DNA of 64,000 bases from Cerrena zonata (GCA_038087015.1 JASBNA010000009.1:1072201-1136200); one strand, 5' to 3'. Numbered from the stretch's first letter, positions 1-11,567 are shown. Notes: generated by a model not told the origin, from the letters alone. Numbers and translations: made by a program.

Positions 1-3000
1 GGCGTCATCGATCATGGTTGCATTCTCGTTGTTATTCCCGTCTTGGGTCCCCTTGTCTCCTGCCGTAGTCGGCTCGCTCTTTCCCTGAACTTCTTGCTGC
101 TTCTTGCTGCTTCTCGTCTCTACCGCTCCCCCAGTTCGGGAAAGGGGGGAAGACGCTTGGATGATTTCTTCCCAAGGAAAGGTGGCTGTTGCTAAAGCCG
201 CTGTGGCTCGTAGAGCTGGCTGGTTGGCTGCTGCCTCTTCTGCGGCCGTCATCGCATCAGAGTCTGGGATGATGGCTGGTATATCATCCCTTATCGGAGA
301 GATGTGTTCCAGCGGGGCTCGTGGAAGTCGTGATAATGGGTCCATGTTGGAGTGAACGCGCCCAGCCCTGTGTATGATGTCCAAGTTTGGTCAAAAAGCA
401 GCGAAGATGGCCCCCCATCCCGCGAGACGTTTGTTTGCGTTTTTGTAGGTACGAGCCCACTGTAGAGCGGCGTGATCTGTTATCAGTATCGTCTTTTCTC
501 CTTCAATGAATGGCTGAAATTGAACTAGTCCTTCTTTCGCTGCTAAGGCCTCCCTCTTGGTTGCTGAATAATTCCATTCTGCTGATTTGCAAGTCCTGCT
601 CCAGTACGCTATGACTCGTTCGACGTACACCATAGTCTGTTTGAACTCCGTCGCCCACGCACTCGGCTCTGGTATGTCCTGTATGAACGAGGTAGTCTTC
701 GACACCAGTGACGGAAGATCAGCTCCGGCGGCGGCATGTGCTTTCTCAAGTCGAGAGTACGCTTTGGTGTCTCGCAGGTCTCGTATTTCGATCGGCTGAA
801 CTTGTTGTAGACAACATCCCAAGGCGACATTGGAGGCATTGGTATAGAGGCGGTAAGGCTTACCCACTATTGGGTGTCCTAGTATCGGGGCTGACTGAAG
901 GGCAATTTTTGCTTGTTGCCAAGTGTATTCGCACTCGGGGGACCATTCCCATTCGACATCTTTTCGTAGTAGGCGAAAGAGAGGGGAGACGATGAATGAA
1001 TAGTAAGGAATATAAGAGGAAAAGTAGACCGTCATCCCTAGGAAGGTCTGTAGTTTGGAAATCTTGGAGGGACGTGCTAAATCTGCTACTGCCTTGACCT
1101 TTTCTTCGTGCATTGATAGCCCTAGCCGGGAGACCTTCTGTCCTAGTAGTAGGATTGATGAATAACCAAAATGGCATTTGGTAGAAGATAGGGTAATCCC
1201 TGAGCGTTCTATCACTCCCAATACCTTGTCGAGGTGTTCCATGTGCTCACTCCATGACTTAGAGTATATGATGATGTCATCGATATAAACTAGGGTGAAA
1301 AGCCAAAGGTAGGGAGCGAGCACTTTCTGCATGAGTCTTTGGAAAGTGGCGGGGCCGTTGGTTAGACCGAAAGGGAGTTGACGAAACTGGAATAGGCCTC
1401 GATGTGATCTGAAGGCAGTCTTCTCTTTGTCGCCGTCAGCGACGGTAATCTGTGTAAACCTGGACAGAGCGTCCAGGGAGGAGAGGACTTGCGCTCCTGA
1501 TAGCGCTTGTAGAATTTCCGATTGCCGAGGAATGGGGAATTCGTCCCTAATGGTGACACTGTTCAGTTTACGATAATCGATGCAGAACCGTGGTTTGCCA
1601 TTACGGTAAGCTATTACTACGGGAGCTGCCCAAGGGCTGTCTGTCAGTTCGATGACTTCTTGAGCAAGCCAAGTGTCCGTTTGCTTGTCTATTATTTCCC
1701 TTTTCGCCGGCAAGGCTGCATACATAGGTACCGAGATTGGCTTCTGGCCGTCGTTCACCTTAATCTCGAAGAGTAGATCGGAGTTATGCCCAAGGTGGCC
1801 GTCGAATCCAAAAGCGGCCTGCCGCTTGTATAGGAGTTCAACCAGCTTCTTACGTTGCTCTGCTGGCCACTCTGGTCCTATGTCCAGGATCGACTCGAGT
1901 TGTGCTGAAGGATAGACCTCGGGGTCTACCGTCTCTGCCATTTTGGGACCAAAGAAAATTTCCTCCTCTTCTTCTACGAGGGGTTTGGCATCTTCACCAG
2001 GTGTCAGCTGTTTGAGTTGTTCTTGCAGTAAGGCTTTGACTGCAGCGGCGTGCTTGGTCAGAGCGGGAGACGTGTCATTGAAGTATTTGTGAGGTAAGTG
2101 ACACTCCGCTAGAGCCTCGCCTTTCCTCAGAATGCGGGGACGTGTGGAAGGGTTAGTCACTGGAATTTGGTGCACTTGAGAAGTGAGGAGGCTTGGGGTG
2201 GTTATCAGATATGACCCGTCGGGCTGGCCGAGAATAGTCTTCTCGACATACCATTGCTCCTGTAGGCCACCCAGTTTACCTATAGGTACGTTCTTGCAGG
2301 TGTGAGGAGGAATGATAGTGTCCGAAGCCACTTGAGCAATCGTTCTCGCTCCATTTTTCCGCAGTCTTTGCTTACGGTGCTTGTTCCGTCGATGGGATAG
2401 CGCTCGTATAAAACTGGAGTCCGCTCCTCGGCCAAAGACTCTGAATTGCGATGAATATTCCTCACTTGATGATGAAGCTGGTAGGGTAAATCCTGTCTTA
2501 CCCAGATGAATGGAAGAGCCTTCCTTGGTGTCCCTGTTAACGCAGAATTCGTAGTTGACTTGGGTGTCTTCCCCGAGTAGTAAGGGAGAAGTCATCCCTG
2601 GAACTACGTAGCATTTGGAGGTCATGTGGATCCAAGGACCCTCGCTCGACTTAACGAACAAGGGAAGGTGTACATAGCCGGAAATCTCGAAACCATTGGT
2701 GAGTTGATAGAGTTTCATCTTAAGTCCCTGCTTAACTATCGGACGTTCCGCTACTGGCAGCGAGAAGAGAAATTCTTCTGATACCAAGGAGATGTCAGCT
2801 CCCGAATCTATCCTGGTTTTCATCAGGGGAGCATGCCTACGGGCTACTGCAGCATTAATGGATAGAGCGGCGACCCCGATTGTGGATCTACCTTCTGTGT
2901 GTTTCCTTACTGGCGATAGCGTGATCACCTGAGGTAGGGGCTCCTCTTGCTCGAGAGGTGGATAGATATCTTCTACTCAGTGAGTCTCAGATTTCGTAGT

Positions 3001-3063
3001 TTTGGCGGAAGCACTATATACGTAGTGGTCGAACTTGACATCTTGTCCCACTCTTTCAGCTTT
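1..3063 (-). pseudogene. Ty3 pol: protease, reverse transcriptase, RNase H (broken by TGA codons)
   Basis: The polyprotein shows an aspartic protease motif (IDSGAD, near 2808), the RT catalytic motif YIDD (near 1270) and the RNase H segment ITDHAALQW (near 465), the usual Ty3 order protease-RT-RNase H. It is in the same frame as the upstream gag and is separated from it only by TGA codons at 3064-3066 and 2977-2979. A third TGA at 391-393 lies just after RNase H, and the frame then stays open to position 1, through residues resembling the HRAGRVHSN tether of this family. Integrase is not in the window. The three stops could each derive from CGA by one C-to-T change. No frameshift is seen. Confidence 0.85.
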
Positions 3064-5141
3064 TCAGTAGATCGAATTGATCGCGTCTTCAAAAGGAGGT
3101 GAGACTGACTGGTCAGCTTCGTCGATCTCTATCCCCTCTGCATTAGTCCTGCGTAAGAGGACGGGATCCTCCGGGTTCAAAGATGGGAGAGGGGAGGACC
3201 AGTGTGCGTCCTCTGCGTCTTCGCAAGAAGGTTGTCTGGCGTCTATGTACGTGGCTCTCAGGATCTTAGCTTCCGCTTGTAGGGCTTTCGCCCATTCGTA
3301 CGTACGACTAGCTTGTTCGACATTATCTAATACAAGGACGCAATAGGCTTCAGAGTACTTAATCTCCTCAACGTCACTAGCAGGAATGTCATGAGACACG
3401 TCTATTTGATTCACGGATCGTTTAACCTCCCACTCTTTCCATCTTGCACAGTCTCTGTCATAATGGTACGGGCTACCGCATACCTTACAAGGGCGAGACG
3501 GTTTGTTTCTGCTGACAACGGAATCGTCTCTGGGGAATTTCGGTCCGTTGGGGGGTCTCCTTGGGGAGGGTTGCTTCCTGTCTTGCGATGCTGTGAATGC
3601 GGAAGATACTAGCAAATTCCCATTGAGAGTCGAAGCGGGGTTTTCGTTCATCATAGAGCGGTCACTTTCTGAAAGAATCGTCGATGGTTCCCCTTCACCT
3701 GAGTAAGCTCTTCTGGAGACTTTTGGGACTAGACTGGCATCTCGATGTGAGTATCTTGAATCCGACAGTTTCGCTAGATTGATCAACTCCTTGGACTTCC
3801 GATTCATGTCGTTAACGAATCCCGTAATGGTGATGTCAGGATCGTCTAAGTGGAGGAGCATGCTCCAACTCGACGGAGCCTTCAGCATGACCACTTCTAT
3901 CTCCTCCATAGGGTCTTGTAAGGAAGTAACAACATGCCGGTGCAGGATAATTCGGCGGTATACGAACTCGTAAGGTGTCTCATGTTCATGCCCTCGCTGA
4001 CGATATTCCTGGGAATCGTACTTATTCTGTAATTCCACCCGGAAAGCTGGTGTGAAGAAGTGGTCTTTGATTCCTTCAAGAAAATGCCACCAGCTTTGCA
4101 TCAGCTTCCTTTGTAGGTCGACACTGATCAGGGTCCACCACTGCTTCGCTCGACCTGAGAGACGTAAGTAGGCGCAAGCACCAAGATCTCTGTTCATTGA
4201 GGGACTCATCCGAGCAAGGCAGGACATTTCGTGTATATATCCTAACATAGTATCATCAGAGCCATCCCAGGTGGTCAGTTTAGACTGAGGAAACTTCAAG
4301 TCAATATACATTTCGTCTCTAGTCCTAGAAGGCTTCCTTTCTAGGTCAGAATTCGGTGTTAGGAGAGAGTCCGCCCGTGTGGGAGGTTCCTTTCGGTGCA
4401 AAGGCAAATCTTCCGGTGGTCATCGCGGATTCCTATCCTTTGGTCGCTTGCTCGAAGAGGACGATGCGGAATCGTGGCTTGAAGGTGGCCCTCCACCGGA
4501 GGCTCTGGTCTTTCATGTCGATGGATCGGGGTTTCCTTGAGGCTTAGTTGAAGGAACGGGGGAATTCTGATGATGGGGAGGCGAGCTTTTTGGTAAGTCC
4601 CATTGCCCTAGTTTGAGGTTGCTAGGAGATAATGAGGACGGTTCCTGGGAGCGGGGAGCATTAGGTTGGCGTGATGCTTTCCAGCTTGAAGTTTGTCGGG
4701 AAGGGTAAGTGGCTGTTATCACTTCGTTCGCAGCTTCCGTCAGGGGAATGGCCGCGGTGCCTGTGGCTGGTCTGTAGATGGCTTTCGCCTTTCCTTTAGC
4801 TGTAACGGAGGTATTGCGCGTAGGTTCCGCGGCTGACAGGGCAGGCAGCTCGAACAAGGGGTTGCGGTAGCTAGTCCGTGCAAGGTTCGAACCAATCGCG
4901 TCGTTCTCGTTGGGGCTGACTACCTCTATAGTGGGTAGGCCATCTCTCGGTCGGACCTCGTCGCTGGTTGAATTTCGATTAGCAGATGGTTCTTTATCTA
5001 CTAACTCTTCCACTTCCTCATCTGATTCTTCATCTAATCCCTCTACTAGTCCTTTGAATAGTCGGTCGATGCGGCTGAAAGATTCTTGCGTGAGAGGCAA
5101 GAGCCTGGACGTAGCATTTGACGGGGGCACCGTGAAGCTAA
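3064..5141 (-). pseudogene. Ty3 gag, C-terminal part with zinc knuckle
   Basis: This is the continuation of gag on the far side of the Harbinger insertion. It holds a retrotransposon-gag-like region (about 3700-4250; ends of the type LRLSGRAKQWW) and a CX2CX4HX4C zinc knuckle (CKVCGSPYHYDRDC, near 3470) for RNA binding. Its N-terminal 200 residues are rich in Ser, Pro and acidic residues, as is common in this class. In-frame TGA codons lie at 4513-4515 and 4420-4422. The frame is that of pol, so gag and pol were one open frame, or were joined by readthrough of the TGA at 3064, before decay. Confidence 0.8.
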
Positions 5142-5186
5142 GGGCCCGTTCGGTGACACACCCATGGGCCCATGGGGATGGGGCAG
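5142..5186. repeat. Harbinger left terminal inverted repeat
   Basis: Inverted partner of 10468-10513; only a few mismatches (for example CGG versus TGG after GGGCCCGTT). The TSD TAA lies just outside at 5139-5141. Confidence 0.92.
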
Positions 5187-5386
5187 GAGTAGCCGTCCTG
5201 CCATTTATGGTAGGTCGCGGTCTGAACAGCGAATCCACCCCATCACCACCTGTTCGGATGGCACAGTGGGGTGATTGCGCATGTCACGATTTCGCACTGG
5301 CCACATCGCGTCCTCTTTCTTTGTGTTCTACCTCTGTACTATTCTCAATATTACTCCTTCCTCTATTCTGCTATCTTCTGTCTTCT

Positions 5387-6431
5387 ATGGCTGAGTCTGT
5401 CCCACAAGCTGCAGTTCCAACACCTGATCCGGTTAATGCTGTGATCATCCCAGATGTTGCAGGGCAGGCTCTTTGGAAGCCGGCTGATGACCTTGCATTG
5501 GTCAATGCCCTGGCAGTTCAGAAGGCTGCAGGCCTTCAATCTGATAGTGGGTTCAAGACTACTGTCTGGACCTATGTATCAAAGGCTGTTTGGTTGTATG
5601 GTCAACGTCTTGGTGGCACCAAAACATCTGACAAATGCAAGGAGCATTTCCGAACTGTAAGTCACTTTGCCCTTCACATAATAGCATTTGCTGATTATAT
5701 TCAAGCTCAAAGGCCATTACTCGGTTGTGAAGGAGCTTTGGGAGGCGTCAGGGTTTGGTTGGAATGATGTGGAGAAGAAGGTTACTGCTACGGATGATGT
5801 GTGGAAGGATTACATTGCGGTGAGTGGTTTTCAGTTGTACGCAGTTGGATTTACTGAATATTTGTGTGAGTAGAAGCACTCTAAGGCTACTATGTGGCAG
5901 ACATGGGCCTTTCCACTCTATGACAAGATCGATTCCCTTGTTTTTGGTGTTGTCGCTATGGGTGCAAATGCCTATCACCCAGGCCAGACAACTTCTGACG
6001 GGTCCCCGAGTCCTTCCTCCACCCTTATCAATGACTCCTCTTCCAGTTCTGAGAACAGTAATTCCAATCTGGGCTCTGCTTCTACCTCCCGCTGCTGTCA
6101 ACGTGCTGATTCTGACTTGCAGGGTGAGGGCTTGAGTAACTCTCGAGATGCTCACCCACATGTTCGCCCTTGTACTGCTGATGCAATGTCAGCTATGGCG
6201 GCATCTCTCCAGGCTGTCTCACAATCCCTCAGTTCCCCACCCCCTGACTCCAGTCCCTCTCGCCGTCGACGAGCCACGAAGATGCTCATTGAAGATCAGA
6301 CATTTGATTCCGACACAGAGGAGGATGTTCTCAATCTTTTTGTTGAAGACTCTGCTTCAATTGATATCTTTATGGAGCTTCCGACTGCTGAGAAACGTGC
6401 CCGTTTCATCAGACGCCGCCTTCAGAAGTAG
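5387..6431 (+). CDS. Harbinger SANT/Myb-like DNA-binding protein
   Basis: Three exons, 5387-5656, 5706-5819 and 5874-6431, join in frame to give 313 residues. The introns (49 and 54 bp) have GT...AG ends. Residues about 25-110 look like a Myb/SANT (trihelix-type) domain, with the spaced aromatic residues W..., W...VSKAVWLYG and LKGHYSVVKELWEASGFGWN. The rest is Ser/Asp-rich and ends in a basic RARFIRRRLQK tail. In PIF/Harbinger elements this partner protein binds the element ends and brings the transposase into the nucleus. The ATG chosen is the first in the frame after the left inverted repeat. No lesion is visible, so this gene appears intact while the transposase is split. Confidence 0.85.
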
Positions 6432-6473
6432 GTTTAAATTTGACTGTTATCCTAGTGTAGATCTGTTTAATAT

Positions 6474-7237
6474 CTAGTATCCCCCTTCACGTATCATAGC
6501 CAACTCTTGCTCCTGTTCCTCTCTCGTATACCTCTGATAATCCTCCCACATTCTTGCTGCCATTTGATCCCTTCTCTCCACCACTCCTTGTACTACTCCA
6601 CCTTCATTTTCCAACCATTGTGTAGCGTCAATATTATTTTGTTGATTGCTGTTACCATGTCTGACTGTTGGCAAAGTGATATTGCTAGGATTGTAAATGC
6701 GAATGAAGTTATGAAGTGCACAAAAGGCACAGATAATGATAATCTTGGCTTGGGTTTGGATATCAAATTCAGGGGATGCTGTCAAAATCCTGAAGCGACG
6801 CTTGATGATTCCAAATACACGTTCAACAACATTGCAAGCCATTGCATGTCGGAGATTGAACAATTCCTCTTTGTTCCGTGGTCTATAGTGTTTAAGCTTG
6901 AACATATGAATATTGAGCTCCAGATAACTGACATACCTCTGGTTAGAACCAGCTTGTGCCCATTCCTTCAAGTGATAATGTACACCACAGTAAGGAACAA
7001 GAAGCATATCACATGATGGAAAACCCGCATCTGCAAGCATGTAGGTTCCTGGGGTAATATCCAAGTCCTGACCACGAGCGTATTCAAAGATACGTGAATC
7101 AGATGCACTGCCTTCCCAGCCTGGAAGTACATAGGTAAACTTCAGATCCCAGTCTACGGCTGCAAGAACATTCTGAGTCAGTGTCCCCTTGTGATTGCGA
7201 TTGGGACCAGTCATTGTGGCATCGGGAATCCAAAGAT
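6474..7237 (-). pseudogene. Harbinger transposase, C-terminal part (DDE)
   Basis: C-terminal half of the DDE transposase. It reads WIPDATMTGPNRNHKG, then VLPGWEGSASDSRIF, LADAGFP (second catalytic Asp) and VVERVFGIIKRRF (catalytic Glu), all typical of PIF/Harbinger. The stop is TAG at 6474-6476. Its upstream side is cut at 7237 by the CATCAG-ended element; the N-terminal half resumes at 9713. No stop or frameshift is seen inside this half. Confidence 0.88.
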
Positions 7238-7369
7238 CATCAGGAAAAACCCCCTTTTATAATTAGTGCTAATTAGAGCTCACCCAACTTTAATTGCTCT
7301 AATTGACTGCTAATCAATCTAATCTTTCTCAATTTTCTAATAATATCTAATGTGAATATTATAATAGCT

Positions 7370-7830
7370 AATTTAGTATTTATTGTTTAATAATTTTGCC
7401 AATTTTACTAATCCTTTCTATTATTTATTATTTTACTAACCGCAAAATAACTGAGTATTTATTATTAGATAAATTTACTAATTCTACTAATTATGTATAT
7501 TGTCTCTTAGTGTACTAACTATAAAATAACTTTGCTAACCATATCATAATTGAGTGCTTATTATTTGATAATCTTGCCAATTTTACTAATCTTATATATT
7601 ATTTCTTATGTTTCTTATTGTACTAACTGTGAAGTAATTCTACTAACTCTAGAAAAAGTCAGTACTTACTGTCAGATAATCTGATATATTCTCACTAACC
7701 TTACATATTGCTTCTTATTCTAGAATAACCTTGCTAACTATAGGACAATTGAGTGCTTGTTATCAAATAATCTTACCAATTCTACTAATTTTGTATATTG
7801 TTTCTTATATTTATCATTATGCTCTCATAG
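7370..7830. repeat. Diverged AT-rich tandem repeats inside CATCAG-1
   Basis: Four to five diverged units of roughly 100-110 bp. Each carries a phrase like GAGTGCTTATTATTTGATAA followed by TTGCCAATTTTACTAAT and TATATTG(T)TTCTTA. Confidence 0.6.
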
Positions 7831-8405
7831 TTGTGAAACAATTGTATTAGCTATAAAACCATATTATTTAAGGTTTATTCAAGCTGGATAACAATATTGA
7901 ATGTATCTTTGCTAGTGAAACCTTTTATATATGTTACATTGCTCTGATATAGTATCATTAAACTATAACCTAGAAGCTATTCTGTTATAATTGAAAATAT
8001 CACCAAAGAAATATCTACAAATTAGTACTAAATTGACACACTCATTTGCTATCCACACTTTGAGATATCTTATAGAGCTAAGTCTCTACTGTTTACCCCT
8101 ATTTTTATTATTACCATACCCTTATTTTACAACTAAAATCTATAACTTATTTCAATATTTCTTACTATTCTCTTTTCATGAGGTTTCTGTGTTGCCAATA
8201 TGCTAAAACTGACCTGCAAAGAATAGTCCATATACAAGTTAATTATATATTATGGTAGGGTGGTGCTTTATAAATATCTGATGTTGAACTGATACTCAGA
8301 CAAGCTACCTATTGAATTCCTATAATGATAATTCTGGAGTAGCTAATACAGTATCCATGATTTTGACATGTGAGCATGATATTCAGAATCTCCTTGAAAA
8401 TCTGG

Positions 8406-8906
8406 TGTTGTTGTGCACGCAATAGGTAGGGTAGTTAGAGGCAACAAAGACAATAAAATTGATAAGTAGACTAGACGAATACATGGCTTTTTATACTAAA
8501 TCCGGATGGATTTTATGGCCGAAACAAGTAGCAAATAGGAGGACACGGAAAGCGTAAGAAACACATTGGAAGACAGACGGGAAAATGGGAGCGAATGGGA
8601 ATAAAGCAAACCAGAGAAAATGGGACGAGAAGATATGAGGAAAGGATTAAGAGAGTCCGAATGAAAAGGCAGAAGGTATAAGAGGATAAGACGGAAGCAA
8701 ACCTGAGCACCTTCCTAATCCGGAATGATCAGGTCCGGATGAGGTCAGCGCTGGCTGCAGCCGGATCCTCAGTGCGGGCGGATGCACCATGTCCGGATGC
8801 GGGTCATGCCCGGATACACATTGTGTCCGGATGTGGATTGTGTGCGGATGCACTACAATACCGGATGGTGCATGTGTCCGGATGCCTCGGACGGTGTATT
8901 ACAACA
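8406..8906. mobile_element. Solo LTR (501 bp) inside CATCAG-1
   Basis: Starts TGTTGTTGTGCACGC and ends TACAACA, that is TG...CA, and is flanked by the 5-bp direct repeat TCTGG (8401-8405 and 8907-8911). The sequence on both sides joins into one that is collinear with CATCAG-3 (35972-36020), which confirms the insertion. Its right 200 bp carry about ten CCGGAT motifs. A relative is at 17057-17457. Confidence 0.85.
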
Positions 8907-9047
8907 TCTGGTTCTAATGATATATAATATGTCCCTATAATGTAGAGAAACAGCAAGGATTCTCTATTTCTAAGTTGCTTAGGTGATTGAAGATAATCTA
9001 GGACTAATCTAATCATATCTCATGTTCCTGTGCTCCGATCCGCGCCA

Positions 9048-9098
9048 TTGAGAGTGCATCGGAAAGCCCCGGATCATGGCTTTCCAACGCCGTCTCAA
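9048..9098. other. Hairpin/cruciform core conserved in CATCAG-1
   Basis: 51 bp with inverted arms TTGAG...GGAAAGCC and GGCTTTCC...CTCAA around a 9-nt loop. The same 51-bp structure stands at 36139-36189 in CATCAG-3. It is followed by a CT dinucleotide run at about 9121-9137, also shared. Confidence 0.65.
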
Positions 9099-9712
9099 GC
9101 GCCCTGCCACGTCGCCATCCTCTCTCTCTCTCTCTCTTTCCTCTCATTTACTCTTTCCTTTCCTTCCTTCTCCTCTTCCCTATCTATGCAGATCATATCT
9201 ATAAATAAGGTGAGCTTTGATTTACTTCAGTTTATCTCTCACTAACTTGCTTCTCAAAAGCACAGTGCTTATTTCAGAAGACTTGTATGTTCTAACTCAT
9301 TTCTTTTTCTGATCTGCTTACCATCCTCAACAGTCACTTCTATTATTACTTAACTCACCAGTAGTGTTATAGATTAGATTTTTGGTAAATAACATAGAGT
9401 AAATCTGTAATAATAGCTCAATTATCAGTGCTTTTTCCAACTATTTTCAATTGTGTGATAGTCTGAGTGCTAGGAACTAACTCTCATATCATCCAACTGC
9501 TCCTAATTACATCTAATTAGCTCTAATTGCATCTAATACTAATCTAACTTACCTCTTATTAGCTCTAACTGAGACCTAATAGGCTCTAATTAGACCTATA
9601 TATTTTGCGTTATTTTGACACATGTCTAAATAGACCCAATTAGAGATATTCTTCCTATTGCACTTAATTCAATATAATTAGCTCTAATTAGAGATGGGGG
9701 TTTTCCCTGATG

Positions 9713-10411
9713 ATAGAACTGGGATCCATCAAGAGCAGAGCGGACATGCTGAAAGTAGGGATAGAACTTTGGGTTATCTTTGATTTGAGATGGAACTTCA
9801 TCAGATGGGAGATGAACAAGTGTCTTGTAGAATCCAGTCTCGACGATAAGATTCAAAATACGGTGGAAAATACTGAAAAGAATATAGTTAAGTGAGATAA
9901 GCAAAGAGAATCTGATGTACCTGCTAACAGTACTCTTGCTATGCTGAAACCGCTCCTCTATATATGCATATGACATTCCTGTTCGGCCCATGTGCAAGAA
10001 TAGAAGAAGTTGTTCTTCGGCAGAGATATATCTTGAACTATGAAGACCAAACTCCCGTAGCTTTCGGACAAGCTTCTGGAAGGCATCCTTTGACATACCA
10101 GACTGCTCTTGGAAGCGCTCAGCATGCCCAGACCAGAGCTCATCAAACCAACGCTGACCTGTGAGGATGGAAGTATATTTTGGTGTAGGAGATGCTGTGA
10201 ACTTGAATGCTGCTGTCACAGCACCAACCATTGCTGCAAATACAGCAGTTTTATGCCTCTGAAGCTCACTTCCCTTTGTTTTCTTGACTTTAGCTGCTTT
10301 TCCTGCTTCATGACAGACCATGATGATGGGTAGAAGTGTCTTTGTTCTGCTATCTACATGTACAAAGAGGCATTGGTCACCTTGTGACCTGTCATGACTC
10401 ATCCGTGACAT
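9713..10411 (-). pseudogene. Harbinger transposase, N-terminal part
   Basis: N-terminal half of the same transposase. The first plausible ATG is at 10409-10411 (MSRMSHDRSQ); a later Met (MVCHEAGK) is also possible. The helix-turn-helix region reads YAYIEERFQHSKSTVSR and is followed by an intron of 48 bp (9873-9920, GT...CAG), then HLPSDEVP and SALDGSQF, which supplies the first catalytic Asp. The reading ends in the terminal repeat of the CATCAG-ended element at 9712. The gene is otherwise undamaged, so the insertion is the only obvious cause of inactivity. Confidence 0.85.
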
Positions 10412-10467
10412 AACCGCCCTCAAACCCACTGAACCCACCAGCACCCACCCTCGGGCAGCCCGGAACT

Positions 10468-10513
10468 CTGCCCCATCCCCATGGGCCCATGGGTCGTGTC
10501 ACCAAACGGGCCC
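10468..10513. repeat. Harbinger right terminal inverted repeat
   Basis: Inverted partner of 5142-5186, followed by the TSD TAA at 10514-10516. The transposase reading begins about 55 bp inside it. Confidence 0.92.
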
Positions 10514-11510
10514 TAAGTGTTCTTCCCTCAGTTCTCACATTCTCCGAGGCCTCTATCCCTTCGAGATACTTAGGTAATAACGCTTGCCTGGTGTCCATTC
10601 ACATCAACCATTTGTTGACTTTCTGTTGTACCGATCTCTGGTTGTAGGAGGAATCGTAAAAGCTTGATTGGGTGGATGCAACTATACTGCCTTCAGTTAG
10701 TCCGAGGTGTAGCTTCTTCCTTTCGAGGATTATCTCTAATCCTTGTCGGAGTCTCAATTGTACTACTATGAAAATGTCAAAAAGGATGCTCTTCGATGAG
10801 GAAGAGCTGAGGAGGGAGAGAAGGTCGTCGAAGGGAGAGAAGGTCCAGTGGTCCCCTTGACCTTCTAGGTCCAGGAAGCCTTGGACCACGTTCTCTACTA
10901 GCTGGCAATAGCTCTCGATGTCGTGCCAGTAGTCATTAGCTAATGCGTACTTCCTTTCGCCTCGTCTTTTTCCCGCAGACTCTATGACGTCAGGATCTTC
11001 GAGCATCTTAAGGATGATGTCTCAGATGTATATCAAAGAAGAGTGGTCGGCTGAATCTGACTGTATCAACTCCCTAACGAGGGATCAAGCTTGGTCTGGT
11101 TGCCTCAGGTGCATGGGGGGACGACCTTTGACTAGAAGTTTGCGGAGGTTGTGCTTGATGTGAGAATTAACCCGTTTCCCATCTGCCCTAGAGCATAGCA
11201 GTTGATCTTCCGGGTTAGGGGCATCTCCCACTTCTCTAGTTAAGACGTCCTTGGGAGGCAACTGTGGAGGGGTGCTGGTAGTGGAGAGAGGAGAGGCAGA
11301 GATTGAAAGTGTCGAGGTTTGGGGCACATGTAATGGTAATAAGTCGGAGGTAGGGGGAGCGATTGGATCCGGTGGATTCGAAGAGAAGGTTGATATTGAC
11401 GTGTCTCTAGTGAGACTGCCAGGCATGCTAATCTCTTCCATAGATTGTTCCTCCGGTTGAGGAAACTGTAGTTCTAACGCGTTGTGGGTGAGTGATCGAG
11501 ACGGATCCAT
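10514..11510 (-). pseudogene. Ty3 gag, N-terminal part
   Basis: The first ATG in frame is at 11508-11510 (MDPSRS); the frame is open a little further upstream, into the LTR end, until a TAA near 11585. TGA codons interrupt it at 11085-11087, 11022-11024 and 10599-10601. The reading runs through ...TEGRTL at the Harbinger junction and resumes as SFTVPPS at 5140, so the two halves fit without losing or gaining a base when one TAA copy is removed. I see no known domain in this part; it is Ser/Pro-rich, then helical and charged. Confidence 0.75.
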
Positions 11511-11567
11511 CGCTCGTACTGAGAAGTCTCTGTTGGGTACTAGTCGCGTTCCCAGTGCGTCCACCAG

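Larger units (their letters stand above)
7238..9712. mobile_element. CATCAG-1: non-coding element with CATCAG...CTGATG ends
   Basis: Both ends read CATCAGG(G)AAAACCCCC inward, followed by AT-rich subterminal repeats of the type AATTAGAGCTAATTAG. The flanks repeat AT (7236-7237 and 9713-9714). It interrupts the Harbinger transposase between the first Asp and the rest of the catalytic core. No open frame of note exists. It contains diverged tandem repeats, a solo LTR, a conserved hairpin shared with CATCAG-3 (9048-9098) and a CT microsatellite. The superfamily is unknown to me. Confidence 0.75.
5142..10513. mobile_element. PIF/Harbinger DNA transposon (two-gene, interrupted)
   Basis: Both ends carry a near-perfect inverted repeat of about 45 bp (5142-5186 and 10468-10513) starting GGGCCCGTT and containing the palindrome CCATGGGCCCATGG. 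The flanking direct repeat is TAA (5139-5141 and 10514-10516), the 3-bp target typical of Harbinger. Inside are a plus-strand SANT/Myb-like gene and a minus-strand DDE transposase gene, converging with 42 bp between their stops, which is the standard two-protein layout. The element sits in the Ty3 gag. Without the 2475-bp insert in its transposase it would be about 2.9 kb. Confidence 0.92.

Noticed and set aside
4910..5767. Plus-strand 285-codon frame spanning the Harbinger left end
   Set aside because: Its first 77 codons are antisense to the Ty3 gag, and its last part reads through the first intron of the SANT gene; the spliced model fits better.
6507..7016. Plus-strand frames opposite the Harbinger transposase
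   Set aside because: Shadow of the transposase; no motif.
1..11510. TGA read as an amino acid (recoding) in the Ty3 gag-pol frame
   Set aside because: The neighbouring Harbinger SANT gene and the Tc1 gene use the normal code, and CpG decay explains TGA-only stops more simply. Readthrough of the single TGA at 3064 remains conceivable but does not explain the others.
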